From: an uncultured Lachnospiraceae bacterium
GTDB lineage: Bacteria > Bacillota > Clostridia > Lachnospirales > Lachnospiraceae
Direction of reading: 5' to 3'
DNA: 44,793 nt
NCBI GenBank assembly: GCA_900314255.1
Contig: OMUP01000040.1
Span: 1-44,793 of the forward strand
A model generated the notes under the pieces. That model made no database searches. It was not told the origin of the DNA and saw only the letters and a list, made by a program, of their open reading frames with translations. Positions 1-10,729 of the stretch are shown one piece after another (positions within the stretch are counted from its first letter, which is position 1; each line of letters begins with the position of its first letter). The position numbers and the translations under genes are program-made.

Positions 1-438
1 TATCCGGCGCGGGTTTGCCATTTGCCACCTGGTCGCCGAAGACAACGCCGGAGAGGTAGTCCCAGGCGCCGACCTGCCGCAGAATTTTTTCTGCTGTCTG
101 GTGCTCGGTCGAGGTGGCGACCACAGCGGGAATGTTCTTTTCGCGCAAATATTTCAGAAGCGTGAAAAGCCCCGGCTTGGCCGGTATCCCTTCCTTTGCC
201 TGAAGCGCCGAAACATAGCGGTTCTTGAGCTCCCGCGTGTGCCAGTACTCGATACGGCCTTTGAAGTAGTCGTTGAACATGCGGATGCACGGCTCACGGG
301 GTGCACCTTTGAAGTTGTTCATGAGCCAGACGGGCATCTGCGTGTTCTGCTGAGAGCAGGCCCAGACCCAGCCTGCATCCGACTGTCTCTCGGTGTCGAC
401 CATCAGGCCGTCCATGTCAAATAGTACTGCCTGAATCT

Positions 439-442
<4 letters not shown>
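1..442 (-). CDS. HAD-superfamily hydrolase, beta-phosphoglucomutase-like (partial, C-terminus off the window)
   Basis: Only the first 147 residues are present; the gene runs off the left edge. The reading opens [17 protein letters not shown], the HAD motif I (DxDG, nucleophile and acid/base Asp). It continues with a cap region and then VVATSTEH (motif II Ser/Thr) and [12 protein letters not shown] (around the motif III Lys). This is the class I HAD layout of beta-phosphoglucomutases and sugar-phosphate phosphatases; the substrate cannot be told from this part. The start is a GTG whose last two bases lie in the uvrA stop codon (GTGA overlap). It is preceded inside uvrA by GGGGAGAGGAAGC, a strong ribosome binding site, so it is very probably translated by coupling to uvrA as the last gene of a uvrB-uvrA-HAD transcript. 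Confidence 0.85.
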
Positions 443-3327
<2,885 letters not shown>

Positions 3328-3331
3328 GTTC

Positions 3332-5326
3332 TTACTTCCTTTCCTCATACAGGTATTTGTTGATTTCAATCATCTGGTCGCGCAGGCGGGCGGCCTCCTC
3401 GAAGTTCAGCTCGGCCGCTGCCCGGTGCATGTTTTTCTCCACCTTTGTCTTCAGAGCTTTCAGCTCCTTGTCGCTCATGGACTCCATATCCTTCGCGAGT
3501 TTTCCGGAATCGCTGCTTTCCTCTGCCGCATGGCTGATGGAAATCAGATCGCGGACGGCCTTGCGGATTGTCGTCGGCGTGATGCCGTGCTCCTCATTGT
3601 ACGCCTGCTGAATCTTCCGGCGCCGCTCGGTTTTCTCAATGGCCGCCTTCATGGCGTCTGTCACCTTGTCCGCATACATGATGACGTGGCCGTCCGCATT
3701 GCGGGCGGCGCGGCCGATCGTCTGAATCAGCGATGTCTCTGTGCGCAGAAAGCCTTCCTTGTCCGCGTCCAGAATCGCCACAAGGCTGATCTCCGGGATG
3801 TCGAGTCCTTCCCTTAGCAGGTTGATGCCGACCAGGACATCAAAGCCATCCAGCCGCATATCCCGGATGATCTTCTGGCGTTCCATCGTGTCAATGTCCG
3901 CGTGCAGGTAATTGACTCGGATGCCCAGCTCCTTCAGGTACTTGGTCAGATCCTCCGCCATCTTTTTGGTCAGGGTGGTGACGAGGACTTTGTTGTGTTT
4001 TTCTGTCTCCCGGTTGATCTCCGAAACCAGGTCATCGATCTGTCCCTTCACCGGCCGCACAAACACTTCCGGATCCAGGAGACCCGTCGGCCGCAGCACC
4101 TGTTCGGCTCTCAGCAGCTCATGCTCCGCCTCGTAAGGCCCCGGCGTCGCCGACACGAACATCATCTGGTTGATCTTCCCCTCAAATTCATCAAAGGACA
4201 GCGGCCGGTTGTCCAGCGCCGAGGGCAGCCGGAAGCCGTAATCCACCAGCGTCTTTTTTCTCTGCTGGTCGCCGTGGTACATGCCGCGCACCTGCGGCAG
4301 CGTGATATGGGACTCATCCACGATGATCAGATAATCCTTCGGAAAGTAGTCCAGCAGCGTGTACGGCGGCGTGCCCCGCTTCCGGCCCTCCAGCGGCGCC
4401 GAGTAGTTCTCGATGCCGGAACAGAACCCCGTCTCCAGCATCATCTCGATGTCGTAGTTGGTACGCTCTTCGATTCTCTGCGCCTCGATCAGCCGGTCAT
4501 TTTTCTTGAAAAATGCGATCTGCTCCGCCAGTTCCTTCCGGATCCGGCCGACGGCCTTTTCCATCTTCACCTTGTCCACGACGTACAGCGACGCCGGGAA
4601 AAGCACTACGTTGTTGACCTCCGCCTTCACTTCGCCCGTCAGCGCATCGGTCTGACAGATCCGGTCGATCTCATCCCCGAAAAATTCAATCCGATACGCG
4701 TCACCAGAAGACCCCGGCGGGTAGACTTCCACAATGTCCCCGCGGACCCGGAAAGTCGAGCGCTTGAAATCCTGTTCGTTCCGGGTGTACTGGATATCGA
4801 TCAGCTTCCGCAGCAGATCATCCCGGTCAAGTTCCATCCCGGGCCGCAGGCTGACCGCCTGGGTCCGGTAGTCAATCGGCTCACCCAGTCCGTAAATACA
4901 GGAAACCGACGCCACGATAATCACGTCATTTCTCTCGGAAAGCGCCGCCACCGCCGAGTGGCGCAGCTTGTCGATTTCGTCGTTGATAGCCGAGTCCTTG
5001 GCGATGTACGTGTCGCTCTGCGGCACATATGCCTCCGGCTGATAGTAGTCGTAGTAGGACACGAAGAATTCGACGGCATTTTCCGGGAAGAATTCCTTCA
5101 TCTCACTGTACAGCTGGGCCGCCAGCGTCTTGTTGTGGGACATGATGAGCGTCGGCTTCTGGACTTTCTGGATCACATTGGCCATGGTGAAGGTTTTGCC
5201 CGATCCGGTCACGCCCTCGAGTGTCTCAAACTGATTTCCCTCCAGGAATCCGCGGCTGAGCGCGTCGATCGCCTGGGGCTGATCGCCGGTCGGTTTATAG
5301 TCGGAATGTAGTACGAATTTTCCCAT
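3332..5326 (-). CDS. uvrB: Excinuclease ABC subunit B (UvrB)
   Basis: UvrB is the helicase-like subunit that verifies DNA damage and recruits UvrC. The 664-residue protein opens with the typical [17 protein letters not shown] and has Walker [13 protein letters not shown]. The beta-hairpin region [19 protein letters not shown] follows, then helicase motif II (VDESH), motifs V and VI ([22 protein letters not shown]), and a C-terminal UVR domain ([16 protein letters not shown]) that contacts UvrC. AAAGGCAGGCAG lies before the ATG. It heads the uvrB-uvrA-HAD transcript and is divergent from the kdgK-type gene. Its upstream region holds a 13-base inverted repeat but no recognisable LexA box of the GAAC-N4-GTTC type. 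Confidence 0.97.
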   Translation of the reverse strand: MGKFVLHSDYKPTGDQPQAIDALSRGFLEGNQFETLEGVTGSGKTFTMANVIQKVQKPTLIMSHNKTLAAQLYSEMKEFFPENAVEFFVSYYDYYQPEAYVPQSDTYIAKDSAINDEIDKLRHSAVAALSERNDVIIVASVSCIYGLGEPIDYRTQAVSLRPGMELDRDDLLRKLIDIQYTRNEQDFKRSTFRVRGDIVEVYPPGSSGDAYRIEFFGDEIDRICQTDALTGEVKAEVNNVVLFPASLYVVDKVKMEKAVGRIRKELAEQIAFFKKNDRLIEAQRIEERTNYDIEMMLETGFCSGIENYSAPLEGRKRGTPPYTLLDYFPKDYLIIVDESHITLPQVRGMYHGDQQRKKTLVDYGFRLPSALDNRPLSFDEFEGKINQMMFVSATPGPYEAEHELLRAEQVLRPTGLLDPEVFVRPVKGQIDDLVSEINRETEKHNKVLVTTLTKKMAEDLTKYLKELGIRVNYLHADIDTMERQKIIRDMRLDGFDVLVGINLLREGLDIPEISLVAILDADKEGFLRTETSLIQTIGRAARNADGHVIMYADKVTDAMKAAIEKTERRRKIQQAYNEEHGITPTTIRKAVRDLISISHAAEESSDSGKLAKDMESMSDKELKALKTKVEKNMHRAAAELNFEEAARLRDQMIEINKYLYEERK

Positions 5327-5363
5327 GCTGCCTGCCTTTATCGTGTATGTAAGTACCGTATTT

Positions 5364-5376
5364 TGTTATCATAACA
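5364..5376. promoter_or_regulatory. Inverted repeat in the uvrB upstream region
   Basis: TGTTAT-C-ATAACA is a perfect 6-base inverted repeat around one central base, 38 bases upstream of the uvrB start. On the minus strand its core contains TATGAT, a possible -10, with no convincing -35 at normal distance. It could be a repressor site overlapping the uvrB promoter. It does not match the Firmicutes LexA consensus. A chance AT-rich palindrome is possible. Confidence 0.3.
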
Positions 5377-5395
5377 CAAGCGGCCGCCTTGCGGA

Positions 5396-5424
5396 TTGAA
5401 CCGGCCGGCCGAAATCACTATAAT
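5396..5424 (+). promoter_or_regulatory. Sigma-A promoter of the kdgK-type gene
   Basis: TTGAAC at 5396-5401 and a perfect TATAAT at 5419-5424 are separated by exactly 17 bases. The spacer contains the GC-rich palindrome CCGGCCGG. Transcription should start near 5431, about 65 bases before the ATG. This is one of the clearest promoters in the window. Confidence 0.85.
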
Positions 5425-5442
5425 GAATAAAGAAGCTGACAC

Positions 5443-5470
5443 CCGGTCTTTCGTGCGTCCTGAAAGCCGG
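5443..5470 (+). promoter_or_regulatory. Leader stem-loop before the kdgK-type gene
   Basis: CCGG-T-CTTTC (5443-5452) pairs with GAAAGCCGG (5462-5470) as nine base pairs with one bulged T and a 9-base loop. It lies in the transcribed leader between the promoter and the ribosome binding site (AGGAGG at 5485-5490). No T-run follows, so it is not an intrinsic terminator. It may stabilise the mRNA or bind a regulator; no riboswitch class is recognised. Confidence 0.4.
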
Positions 5471-5495
5471 ATTATACGCATATCAGGAGGAAAAC

Positions 5496-6521
5496 ATGAA
5501 CAATCACAAGGAATTTGATCTTGTCGCCATGGGGGAGCTGATGCTCCGTCTTTCCCCTCCGGGTGAAGACCGTCTGACAAGAGGCGAGACGTTTGAGAAG
5601 CAGGTGGGCGGCGCCGAACTCAACGTGCTGACCGGCGTGGCGCTGGCCGGCCTGCGCTCCGGCATCATCTCCAAGCTTCCCGCCAACGATATCGGAACCT
5701 ATGTAAAGAACCGGGTCCGCTTCTGCGGTGTCTCCGATGACTATCTTGTCTGGGACTCTTCGGCGGACGCCCGTGTCGGCTTGTATTACTACGAGAGCGG
5801 CTCGTATCCGAAAAAGCCGCGCATCGTCTATGACCGCAAGCACTCTTCCTTCAACAAGATCGCCCTCAGCGAATACTCGGATTCCCTGTACGCATCGGCC
5901 CGCATGTTCCACACCAGCGGCATCACTCTGGCACTCAGCCAACAGTCCCGCGAGACCGCCATCGAGATGATCAAGCGCTTCAAGGAGGCCGGTGCCCTGA
6001 TTTCCTTTGACGTAAACTACCGTGCCAACCTCTGGACCGGCGAGGAAGCCCGCCGCACTATCGAGGGAATTCTGCCGTATGTGGACATTTTCTTCTGTTC
6101 GGAGAGTACCGCGCAGCTCACCTTCAAAAAGACGGGCGACCTGCACTCGATCATGAAGAGCTTCACGCAGGAATACCCGATCCGCATTGTTGCCTCCACG
6201 CAGCGCATTGTGCACAGCCCGAAGATCCACACCTTCGGCTCTGTCATCTATGACGCGCGAAGCAACCGGTATTACACCGAGGATCCGTATCACAACATCG
6301 AGGTTGTGGACCGCATCGGATCCGGCGACGCCTACGTGGGCGGTGTTCTCTACGCACTGCTCTCGGACCCGGAGAACATCCAGCGCGCGGTCGAGTTCGG
6401 CGACGCCGCCAGCGCCGTGAAGAACACGGTTCCGGGCGACCTTCCGACCAGTGACCGTCAGGAGCTCGAAAGTGTCATTGCCGACCACAAGAGCACCGTT
6501 CACACGGAAATGTCCCGGTAA
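5496..6521 (+). CDS. kdgK: PfkB-family sugar kinase, probably 2-dehydro-3-deoxygluconokinase
   Basis: The 341-residue ribokinase/PfkB-fold kinase carries GELMLRLSPP near the N-terminus, the substrate-contact glycines GGAELNVLTGVALAGL (38-53), FDVNYRANLW (171-180), and the catalytic/ATP signature GSGDAYVGG (275-283, base Asp278). The FDxNYRxxLW element and overall length fit KDG kinases, which phosphorylate 2-keto-3-deoxygluconate to KDPG in the Entner-Doudoroff or pectin/uronate route. The gene stands alone: no KDPG aldolase or uronate gene is adjacent, so another ketose or sugar acid remains possible. It has its own promoter, an AGGAGG site 5 bases before the ATG, and a terminator just after the stop. 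Confidence 0.8.
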   Translation: MNNHKEFDLVAMGELMLRLSPPGEDRLTRGETFEKQVGGAELNVLTGVALAGLRSGIISKLPANDIGTYVKNRVRFCGVSDDYLVWDSSADARVGLYYYESGSYPKKPRIVYDRKHSSFNKIALSEYSDSLYASARMFHTSGITLALSQQSRETAIEMIKRFKEAGALISFDVNYRANLWTGEEARRTIEGILPYVDIFFCSESTAQLTFKKTGDLHSIMKSFTQEYPIRIVASTQRIVHSPKIHTFGSVIYDARSNRYYTEDPYHNIEVVDRIGSGDAYVGGVLYALLSDPENIQRAVEFGDAASAVKNTVPGDLPTSDRQELESVIADHKSTVHTEMSR

Positions 6522-6551
6522 CCCGCTGTCTGTATCACAAAGATGCAAAGG

Positions 6552-6592
6552 CCTCCCGTTCTGACCTGCTGGTCAGCCGGGAGGTCTTTTTT
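6552..6592 (+). terminator. Intrinsic terminator after the kdgK-type gene
   Basis: CCTCCCG (6552-6558) pairs with CGGGAGG (6578-6584). An inner stem CTGACC/GGTCAG closes a TGCT loop, and TCTTTTTT follows. It lies 30 bases past the stop. Read from the other strand, the same hairpin is followed only by CCTTTGC, so it may also slow transcription coming from the convergent Mur-ligase operon, but more weakly. Confidence 0.85.
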
Positions 6593-6638
6593 GTGCAGTT
6601 ATCTGAAGGTGCACCGCTTCTCTGTGCCCCCGCCTGCT

Positions 6639-8036
6639 TCACCTGCGCTTTGCAAGTACCTGCTGCAGGCGCACATCATCGCCCGGATACGCAACTGTGC
6701 GGCTCCCGAGGCGTATATCGCCGTCGCCGCCGCGGCCGAGAATCATGAGCACGTCGCCGTCCTGACATTCCCGGACGGCTTCCTCAACAGCCTCTGCTCT
6801 GTCGCGGAGATACACGTGCGGCGTGCGCGGACTGATTCCGGCGCCGATCTGCGCTGCGATGGCATCCGGATCCTCATCGCCCGGATCGCCCATCGTCAGA
6901 ATAACCCTGCCGCAGTTTTCAGAAGCCGCCGCGCCGAGCTTATGTCTGCTTTCCTCGTCCCGGCCGCCGTCATCGCCAAATACCGCGATCAGACGCCCGT
7001 TCTCTTTTACAAGTTCCTTTCCGACAGCAAAGACATCCGAGAATTGCTGCGGCGTATGTGCATAGTCCACAATCGCCGCAAACGGCTGCCCCGCGTCGAT
7101 GCATTGCATCCGCCCGCGGACCGGCCCGACTTCAGATGCGGCCGCCGCCACTTCTTTAAACGGCATTCCGGCGGCAGTACAGGCCGCCATCGCACCCAGA
7201 AGATTGTAAATGTCAAATTCCGCGATAAGCCCCGCGCATACGCGTTCTTCCCTGTTTCCGCTGCGGAACGTGAAGGAAGTCTGCATTCCCTGCCGGCGGA
7301 TGTCGACTGCCCTGTAATCAGCTTCCCGGCGGATGCCATAGGAGATAACACGCGCCTTGGTGATGGCGGACAGTTCGCTGTATGTGTCGGAATCGATATT
7401 CAGCACTGCCGCGGCGTCCCCTTTGAGTCCCCGGAACAGCTGTTTCTTGGCTTCATAATAGGCGTCCATGCTGCCGAAAAAGTCCAGATGATTTTCCGAG
7501 AGATTTGTGAAGACGGCCACGTCAAAATCAACACAGGCCGCGCGGCCTTCCGCCAGGGCATGTGCGGATACTTCCAGAGCGGCAGCTTTTGCGCCGTCAT
7601 CAAGCATCCTCTTCAGCGCCGTCTGCAGCGTCACCGCCTCCGGCGTAGAAAGACCAGTGTCGTATTTCTTTCCCTCAAACGAAATGCCGCTGCTGCTGAT
7701 CAGGCCGCAGGGCATCCGGCGTGCAAAAATCTGGCTGATGAAAGCGGCCGTCGTCGTCTTGCCGCTTGTCCCCGTCACGCCGAACACCTTCATGTGATGA
7801 CTCGGGTGTCCGTAAAACGAATCGCACGCCTCATTCAGCGCCTTCACCACGTCCGGGACACGGATGTAGCAAACGCCGTCGCTCTGCGCCTCCGGCAGCT
7901 CGTCCTGATAGACAATGACCGACGCGCCGCGGTCTGCCGCCATGCCGGCAAAGCGGTGCCCGTCCGTGACGGAGCCCGGCATGCAGAAAAACACATCGCC
8001 TTTTTCAACTTTTCTCGAATCAATACAGAGTTTCAT
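6639..8036 (-). CDS. Divergent MurE-like Mur ligase
   Basis: The 465-residue Mur-ligase-fold protein has DSRKVEKGDVFF (UDP-sugar domain), P-loop GTSGKTT (89-95), LEVSAHAL, FTNLSENHLDFF, the EAKKQLF stretch around the carbamylated-Lys position (197-198), VDYAHTP (323-329) and a C-terminal ligase domain. MurE adds the third amino acid to UDP-MurNAc-dipeptide. Here the substrate-recognition motifs are altered: GDPGDEDP replaces DNPRxEDP, GRGGDGD replaces GKGHEDY, and FGDDGGRDEESR replaces the usual CGGDRD. About 20-25 N-terminal residues of MurE are missing. The frame stays open to 8099, but those residues overlap the MBOAT gene; the ATG at 8036 has GAGGGCAAATGCAGC before it. As the last gene of the glycopolymer run, it probably acts on a cluster-specific substrate rather than diaminopimelate, which is inference. 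Confidence 0.8.
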   Translation of the reverse strand: MKLCIDSRKVEKGDVFFCMPGSVTDGHRFAGMAADRGASVIVYQDELPEAQSDGVCYIRVPDVVKALNEACDSFYGHPSHHMKVFGVTGTSGKTTTAAFISQIFARRMPCGLISSSGISFEGKKYDTGLSTPEAVTLQTALKRMLDDGAKAAALEVSAHALAEGRAACVDFDVAVFTNLSENHLDFFGSMDAYYEAKKQLFRGLKGDAAAVLNIDSDTYSELSAITKARVISYGIRREADYRAVDIRRQGMQTSFTFRSGNREERVCAGLIAEFDIYNLLGAMAACTAAGMPFKEVAAAASEVGPVRGRMQCIDAGQPFAAIVDYAHTPQQFSDVFAVGKELVKENGRLIAVFGDDGGRDEESRHKLGAAASENCGRVILTMGDPGDEDPDAIAAQIGAGISPRTPHVYLRDRAEAVEEAVRECQDGDVLMILGRGGDGDIRLGSRTVAYPGDDVRLQQVLAKRR

Positions 8037-8052
8037 GCTGCATTTGCCCTCA

Positions 8053-9651
8053 TCAGAAATTTGCGTAAATAAATCCGCTTGTCTGTTTTGCCCAGCCAAG
8101 GAGCAGGATCGAAAGAAGCATCAGAAGATACAGCGTCCAGCGCAGTGCCAGCGGTTTTGCGGCAAGCGTCTCCCGCACCTGCTTCCCGGTCCGTTCCTTG
8201 TACAGACTCACGAAGAAGATCACAAGACAGCCAAAGAGCAGAATCAGATAATCAGACTTCAGCAGGCCCAGCGCCGCGATGTCGCCGTTGGTGAACTGCG
8301 CAAACGAAGGAGACGTAAACGTCAGCTTCAGCGCCAGATTGCCCTCGGACAGGTTGTTCGGAATGTCGAAATACCAGCTGATCTGCACCAGAATAAAGGT
8401 GCGGATGATCTGGAAGATATGCCAGCCTCTCGACTTCGGGTTAATGTGGAACTTCTCGAAGCCCGAGCGGTACAGCGGCGCCATGAAGCTTGAAAAGGCC
8501 ATGATTCCGCCATTGTAGATACCGTAAATGATGTATTTCCACGACGCTCCGTGCCAGATGCCGACCACAAAGAATACCAGCAGGTCGCCCAGCGCGATCG
8601 GAAGACCGCGGCCGAAACGTCCGAGTTTCTTTCCGGCCCAGTGACCGAGCTTACTCATGCTCTTGCTGAGCGAGAACGGATAGAAGATGTAGTCCTTCAT
8701 CCACGTTCCGAGCGTGATGTGCCATCTGCGCCAGAAATCGCTGATTGACGTCGAGAAATACGGCTGCCGGAAGTTCTCGTCCATGGTGATGCCGAACATC
8801 TGCGCCGCTCCGATGACGATGTCAATGCCGCCCGAAAAATCCGCATACAGCTGAATCGAGTACATCAGAATGCCCACCGCGATCTGAAAGCCGTGGTAAT
8901 TGCCGACGCCGGCGGAAAAGACTGTCGCCGTCACCGATCCGGCCCGGTCCGCCAGGATCATCTTCTTGAAAAGTCCCCAGCCGATGCGGATGAGTCCGTA
9001 CTCGAAATTGTCAAAGTCAAACCGGCGCTCCTGTATAAGCTGCGGCTCGAGTCTGTCAAAACGTCCGATCGGGCCCTGCATGAGCTGCGGGAAGAAGCAC
9101 ACGAACAGAGCCAGTTTCCCGATGTTCTTCTGGGCTTCAATTTTTCCGTTGTACAGATCGATCAGATACGACGCCGACTGGAACGTATAGAAAGAAATGC
9201 CGAGCGGCAGCAGCATCGTCGGGATGGAAAATGTGCTCTGCCCAAGCGCCGCGAGGATGGCATTGACATTTTCCAGGACGAAGCCGGTGTACTTGATGAC
9301 CGCCAGAATGCCGAATACATACAGCATGAGGACGATCAGAACCGCCCGTTTCTTCTTCTTCATGGAAGCCCGGTAGGCTTTTCTCTGCTCGCGCGGCCAC
9401 GCCGCCTTGTTGGCGGCAACCGTCTCTTTTTCCGTTTTGTTCAGATAATCCAGCACGCGCCCGCCGGCATAGGTGCCGAAAATCGTCATGAACAGGAGCA
9501 GAATGCCTTTCCAGCTGAATGTGCTCAGATAAAACAGGCTCATTCCGAGCAGAACGACCCACTGAAAACGCCTGCATTTCCCCGGCAGCAGGTAATAGAT
9601 CAGCAGGCCGGCTGCCAGGAACAGAAACCAGGATACCGTTGTAAAACTCAT
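8053..9651 (-). CDS. MBOAT-family membrane O-acyltransferase (AlgI/DltB-like)
   Basis: The 532-residue polytopic membrane protein opens with FTTVSWFLFLAAGLLIYYLL and has many hydrophobic segments. The MBOAT hallmarks are SDFWRRWHITLGTWMKDY (His311) and the catalytic VVGIWHGASW (His367). The QLMQGPIGRFD and YSIQLYADFSGG motifs are typical of AlgI/PatA/DltB relatives. These proteins carry an acyl group (acetyl or D-alanyl) across the membrane to an extracellular polymer. The upstream gene, an SGNH-like protein, overlaps it by ATGA (9648-9651), giving the membrane-acyltransferase plus exported-partner pair known from AlgI/AlgJ and DltB/DltD. No DltA or DltC is nearby, so acetylation is likelier than D-alanylation. 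The substrate is probably the polymer made by this operon (inference). Confidence 0.9.
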   Translation of the reverse strand: MSFTTVSWFLFLAAGLLIYYLLPGKCRRFQWVVLLGMSLFYLSTFSWKGILLLFMTIFGTYAGGRVLDYLNKTEKETVAANKAAWPREQRKAYRASMKKKKRAVLIVLMLYVFGILAVIKYTGFVLENVNAILAALGQSTFSIPTMLLPLGISFYTFQSASYLIDLYNGKIEAQKNIGKLALFVCFFPQLMQGPIGRFDRLEPQLIQERRFDFDNFEYGLIRIGWGLFKKMILADRAGSVTATVFSAGVGNYHGFQIAVGILMYSIQLYADFSGGIDIVIGAAQMFGITMDENFRQPYFSTSISDFWRRWHITLGTWMKDYIFYPFSLSKSMSKLGHWAGKKLGRFGRGLPIALGDLLVFFVVGIWHGASWKYIIYGIYNGGIMAFSSFMAPLYRSGFEKFHINPKSRGWHIFQIIRTFILVQISWYFDIPNNLSEGNLALKLTFTSPSFAQFTNGDIAALGLLKSDYLILLFGCLVIFFVSLYKERTGKQVRETLAAKPLALRWTLYLLMLLSILLLGWAKQTSGFIYANF

Positions 9652-10703
9652 TGCGTGTCCACCCCCGGCATTGCCTCAAAATAATCCGATTTCACATAGG
9701 TCCCGGCTGCTTTTTTCTGCAGAATTTCCGCCACGACAGCCGTGAAGCGGCTTCCGGCGCTGCCGGTGATATGCCCTTCCAGATCCCGGTAATCCATCGT
9801 GGTGCGCAGGAACACACTCTGCTTCATGAAATATCCGTCAAACCACTCGATGCCCTCGCTCTTGAAATAGGTGGCCAGCTGCGTGTGAATGTTGTTCAGA
9901 TCCCAGACAGACTCTGCATACGGCGTCGTCGGAACCGAGAAGCACACCAGATTGACGCCGGCCGCATCGCAGACCTTTTTGATCTCCGTCATCTGCTCCA
10001 GCATCTTCTGCGAGAACTGCGCCTGAGAGTGTTCTGCCATTTTCAGGACATATTTTTTGCCGGATGGCTCCTCCGTCATGTCTGGCGCCGAAAACCAGCC
10101 GCGGCCCATGTAATTGTCCGGCATGCCCTTGGTGTTCACCTCTTCGATCGTGGCGTCCTTCCAGGAGTCGGTGGACTTTACGTACAGATTGTGCCGGATC
10201 TCTTCCGGCGTCAGCTGATAGATGGCACGCCCGGAAATAGCACCGCGGATATCGTACGTATTGCAGTTGCGGAAAAGCTCCGTGCATTTCGTGATGGAAA
10301 ATGGCGTGCAGGCGAAGTATTTCGTCTCGTACAGCTGACCTGACTCCGTGCTGTCGTTCCAGAAATACTGCCAGTCCACATCGAAAAGGACCGTTTCCAC
10401 GTGATTTGTCTCGATCGCGTATTTGATGACGTCAATGCTCTGATTCAGCGTCTCTCCCGGCACCGCCAGCGTATACGCATTGACTCCCAGCGCATCGGAT
10501 ATCACCTGCGGATCATATGCATATGCTGCATGCGAGGACCCGACAATGACAAAATTGTAGTCCTCATCCTTCTTTCCAACGTTGCGAAGTAAAAATTCCG
10601 TGGTCCCGTACGGCATGAACACATAATCACAGATCTGCACCAGTATGAAGAATACCGCGAAAAATGCAACAAGCCGCAGAGCTTTTTTCCTGCCGGACAT
10701 CAT
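9648..10703 (-). CDS. SGNH/DltD-like membrane-anchored protein, partner of the MBOAT acyltransferase
   Basis: The 351-residue protein has one N-terminal transmembrane segment (about 9-27, LRLVAFFAVFFILVQICDY) and an outward domain. NFVIVGSSHAAYAYDP (50-65) matches the block I position of GDSL/SGNH proteins such as DltD and AlgJ. NYMGRGWF and CFSVPTTPYAESV lie further on. A plausible late Asp-x-x-His pair is DLEGHITGSAGSRF. DltD/AlgJ-type partners finish acyl transfer or remove acyl groups outside the membrane. ATGA overlap with the downstream MBOAT gene argues for coupled translation and a shared complex. It starts ATGATG after AAAGGACAGAT. Assignment is by topology, motif and context; overall sequence identity to any named family is not obvious by eye. 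Confidence 0.7.
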   Translation of the reverse strand: MMSGRKKALRLVAFFAVFFILVQICDYVFMPYGTTEFLLRNVGKKDEDYNFVIVGSSHAAYAYDPQVISDALGVNAYTLAVPGETLNQSIDVIKYAIETNHVETVLFDVDWQYFWNDSTESGQLYETKYFACTPFSITKCTELFRNCNTYDIRGAISGRAIYQLTPEEIRHNLYVKSTDSWKDATIEEVNTKGMPDNYMGRGWFSAPDMTEEPSGKKYVLKMAEHSQAQFSQKMLEQMTEIKKVCDAAGVNLVCFSVPTTPYAESVWDLNNIHTQLATYFKSEGIEWFDGYFMKQSVFLRTTMDYRDLEGHITGSAGSRFTAVVAEILQKKAAGTYVKSDYFEAMPGVDTQ

Positions 10704-10729
10704 ATCTGTCCTTTCTGTTTCCTTTCTGC

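Noticed and set aside
3902-5311. Plus-strand ORF of 469 codons antisense to uvrB
   Set aside because: Shadow of uvrB; Arg/His-rich composition and no ribosome binding site or domain.
5327-5495. LexA/SOS box before uvrB
   Set aside because: No GAAC-N4-GTTC-type sequence was found; the only inverted repeat has a different sequence.
5485-6592. Entner-Doudoroff operon around kdgK
   Set aside because: No aldolase or uronate gene is adjacent and the gene has its own promoter and terminator.
6543-8072. Plus-strand ORF of 509 codons antisense to the Mur ligase
   Set aside because: It starts inside the kdgK terminator region and covers a gene with clear Mur-ligase motifs.
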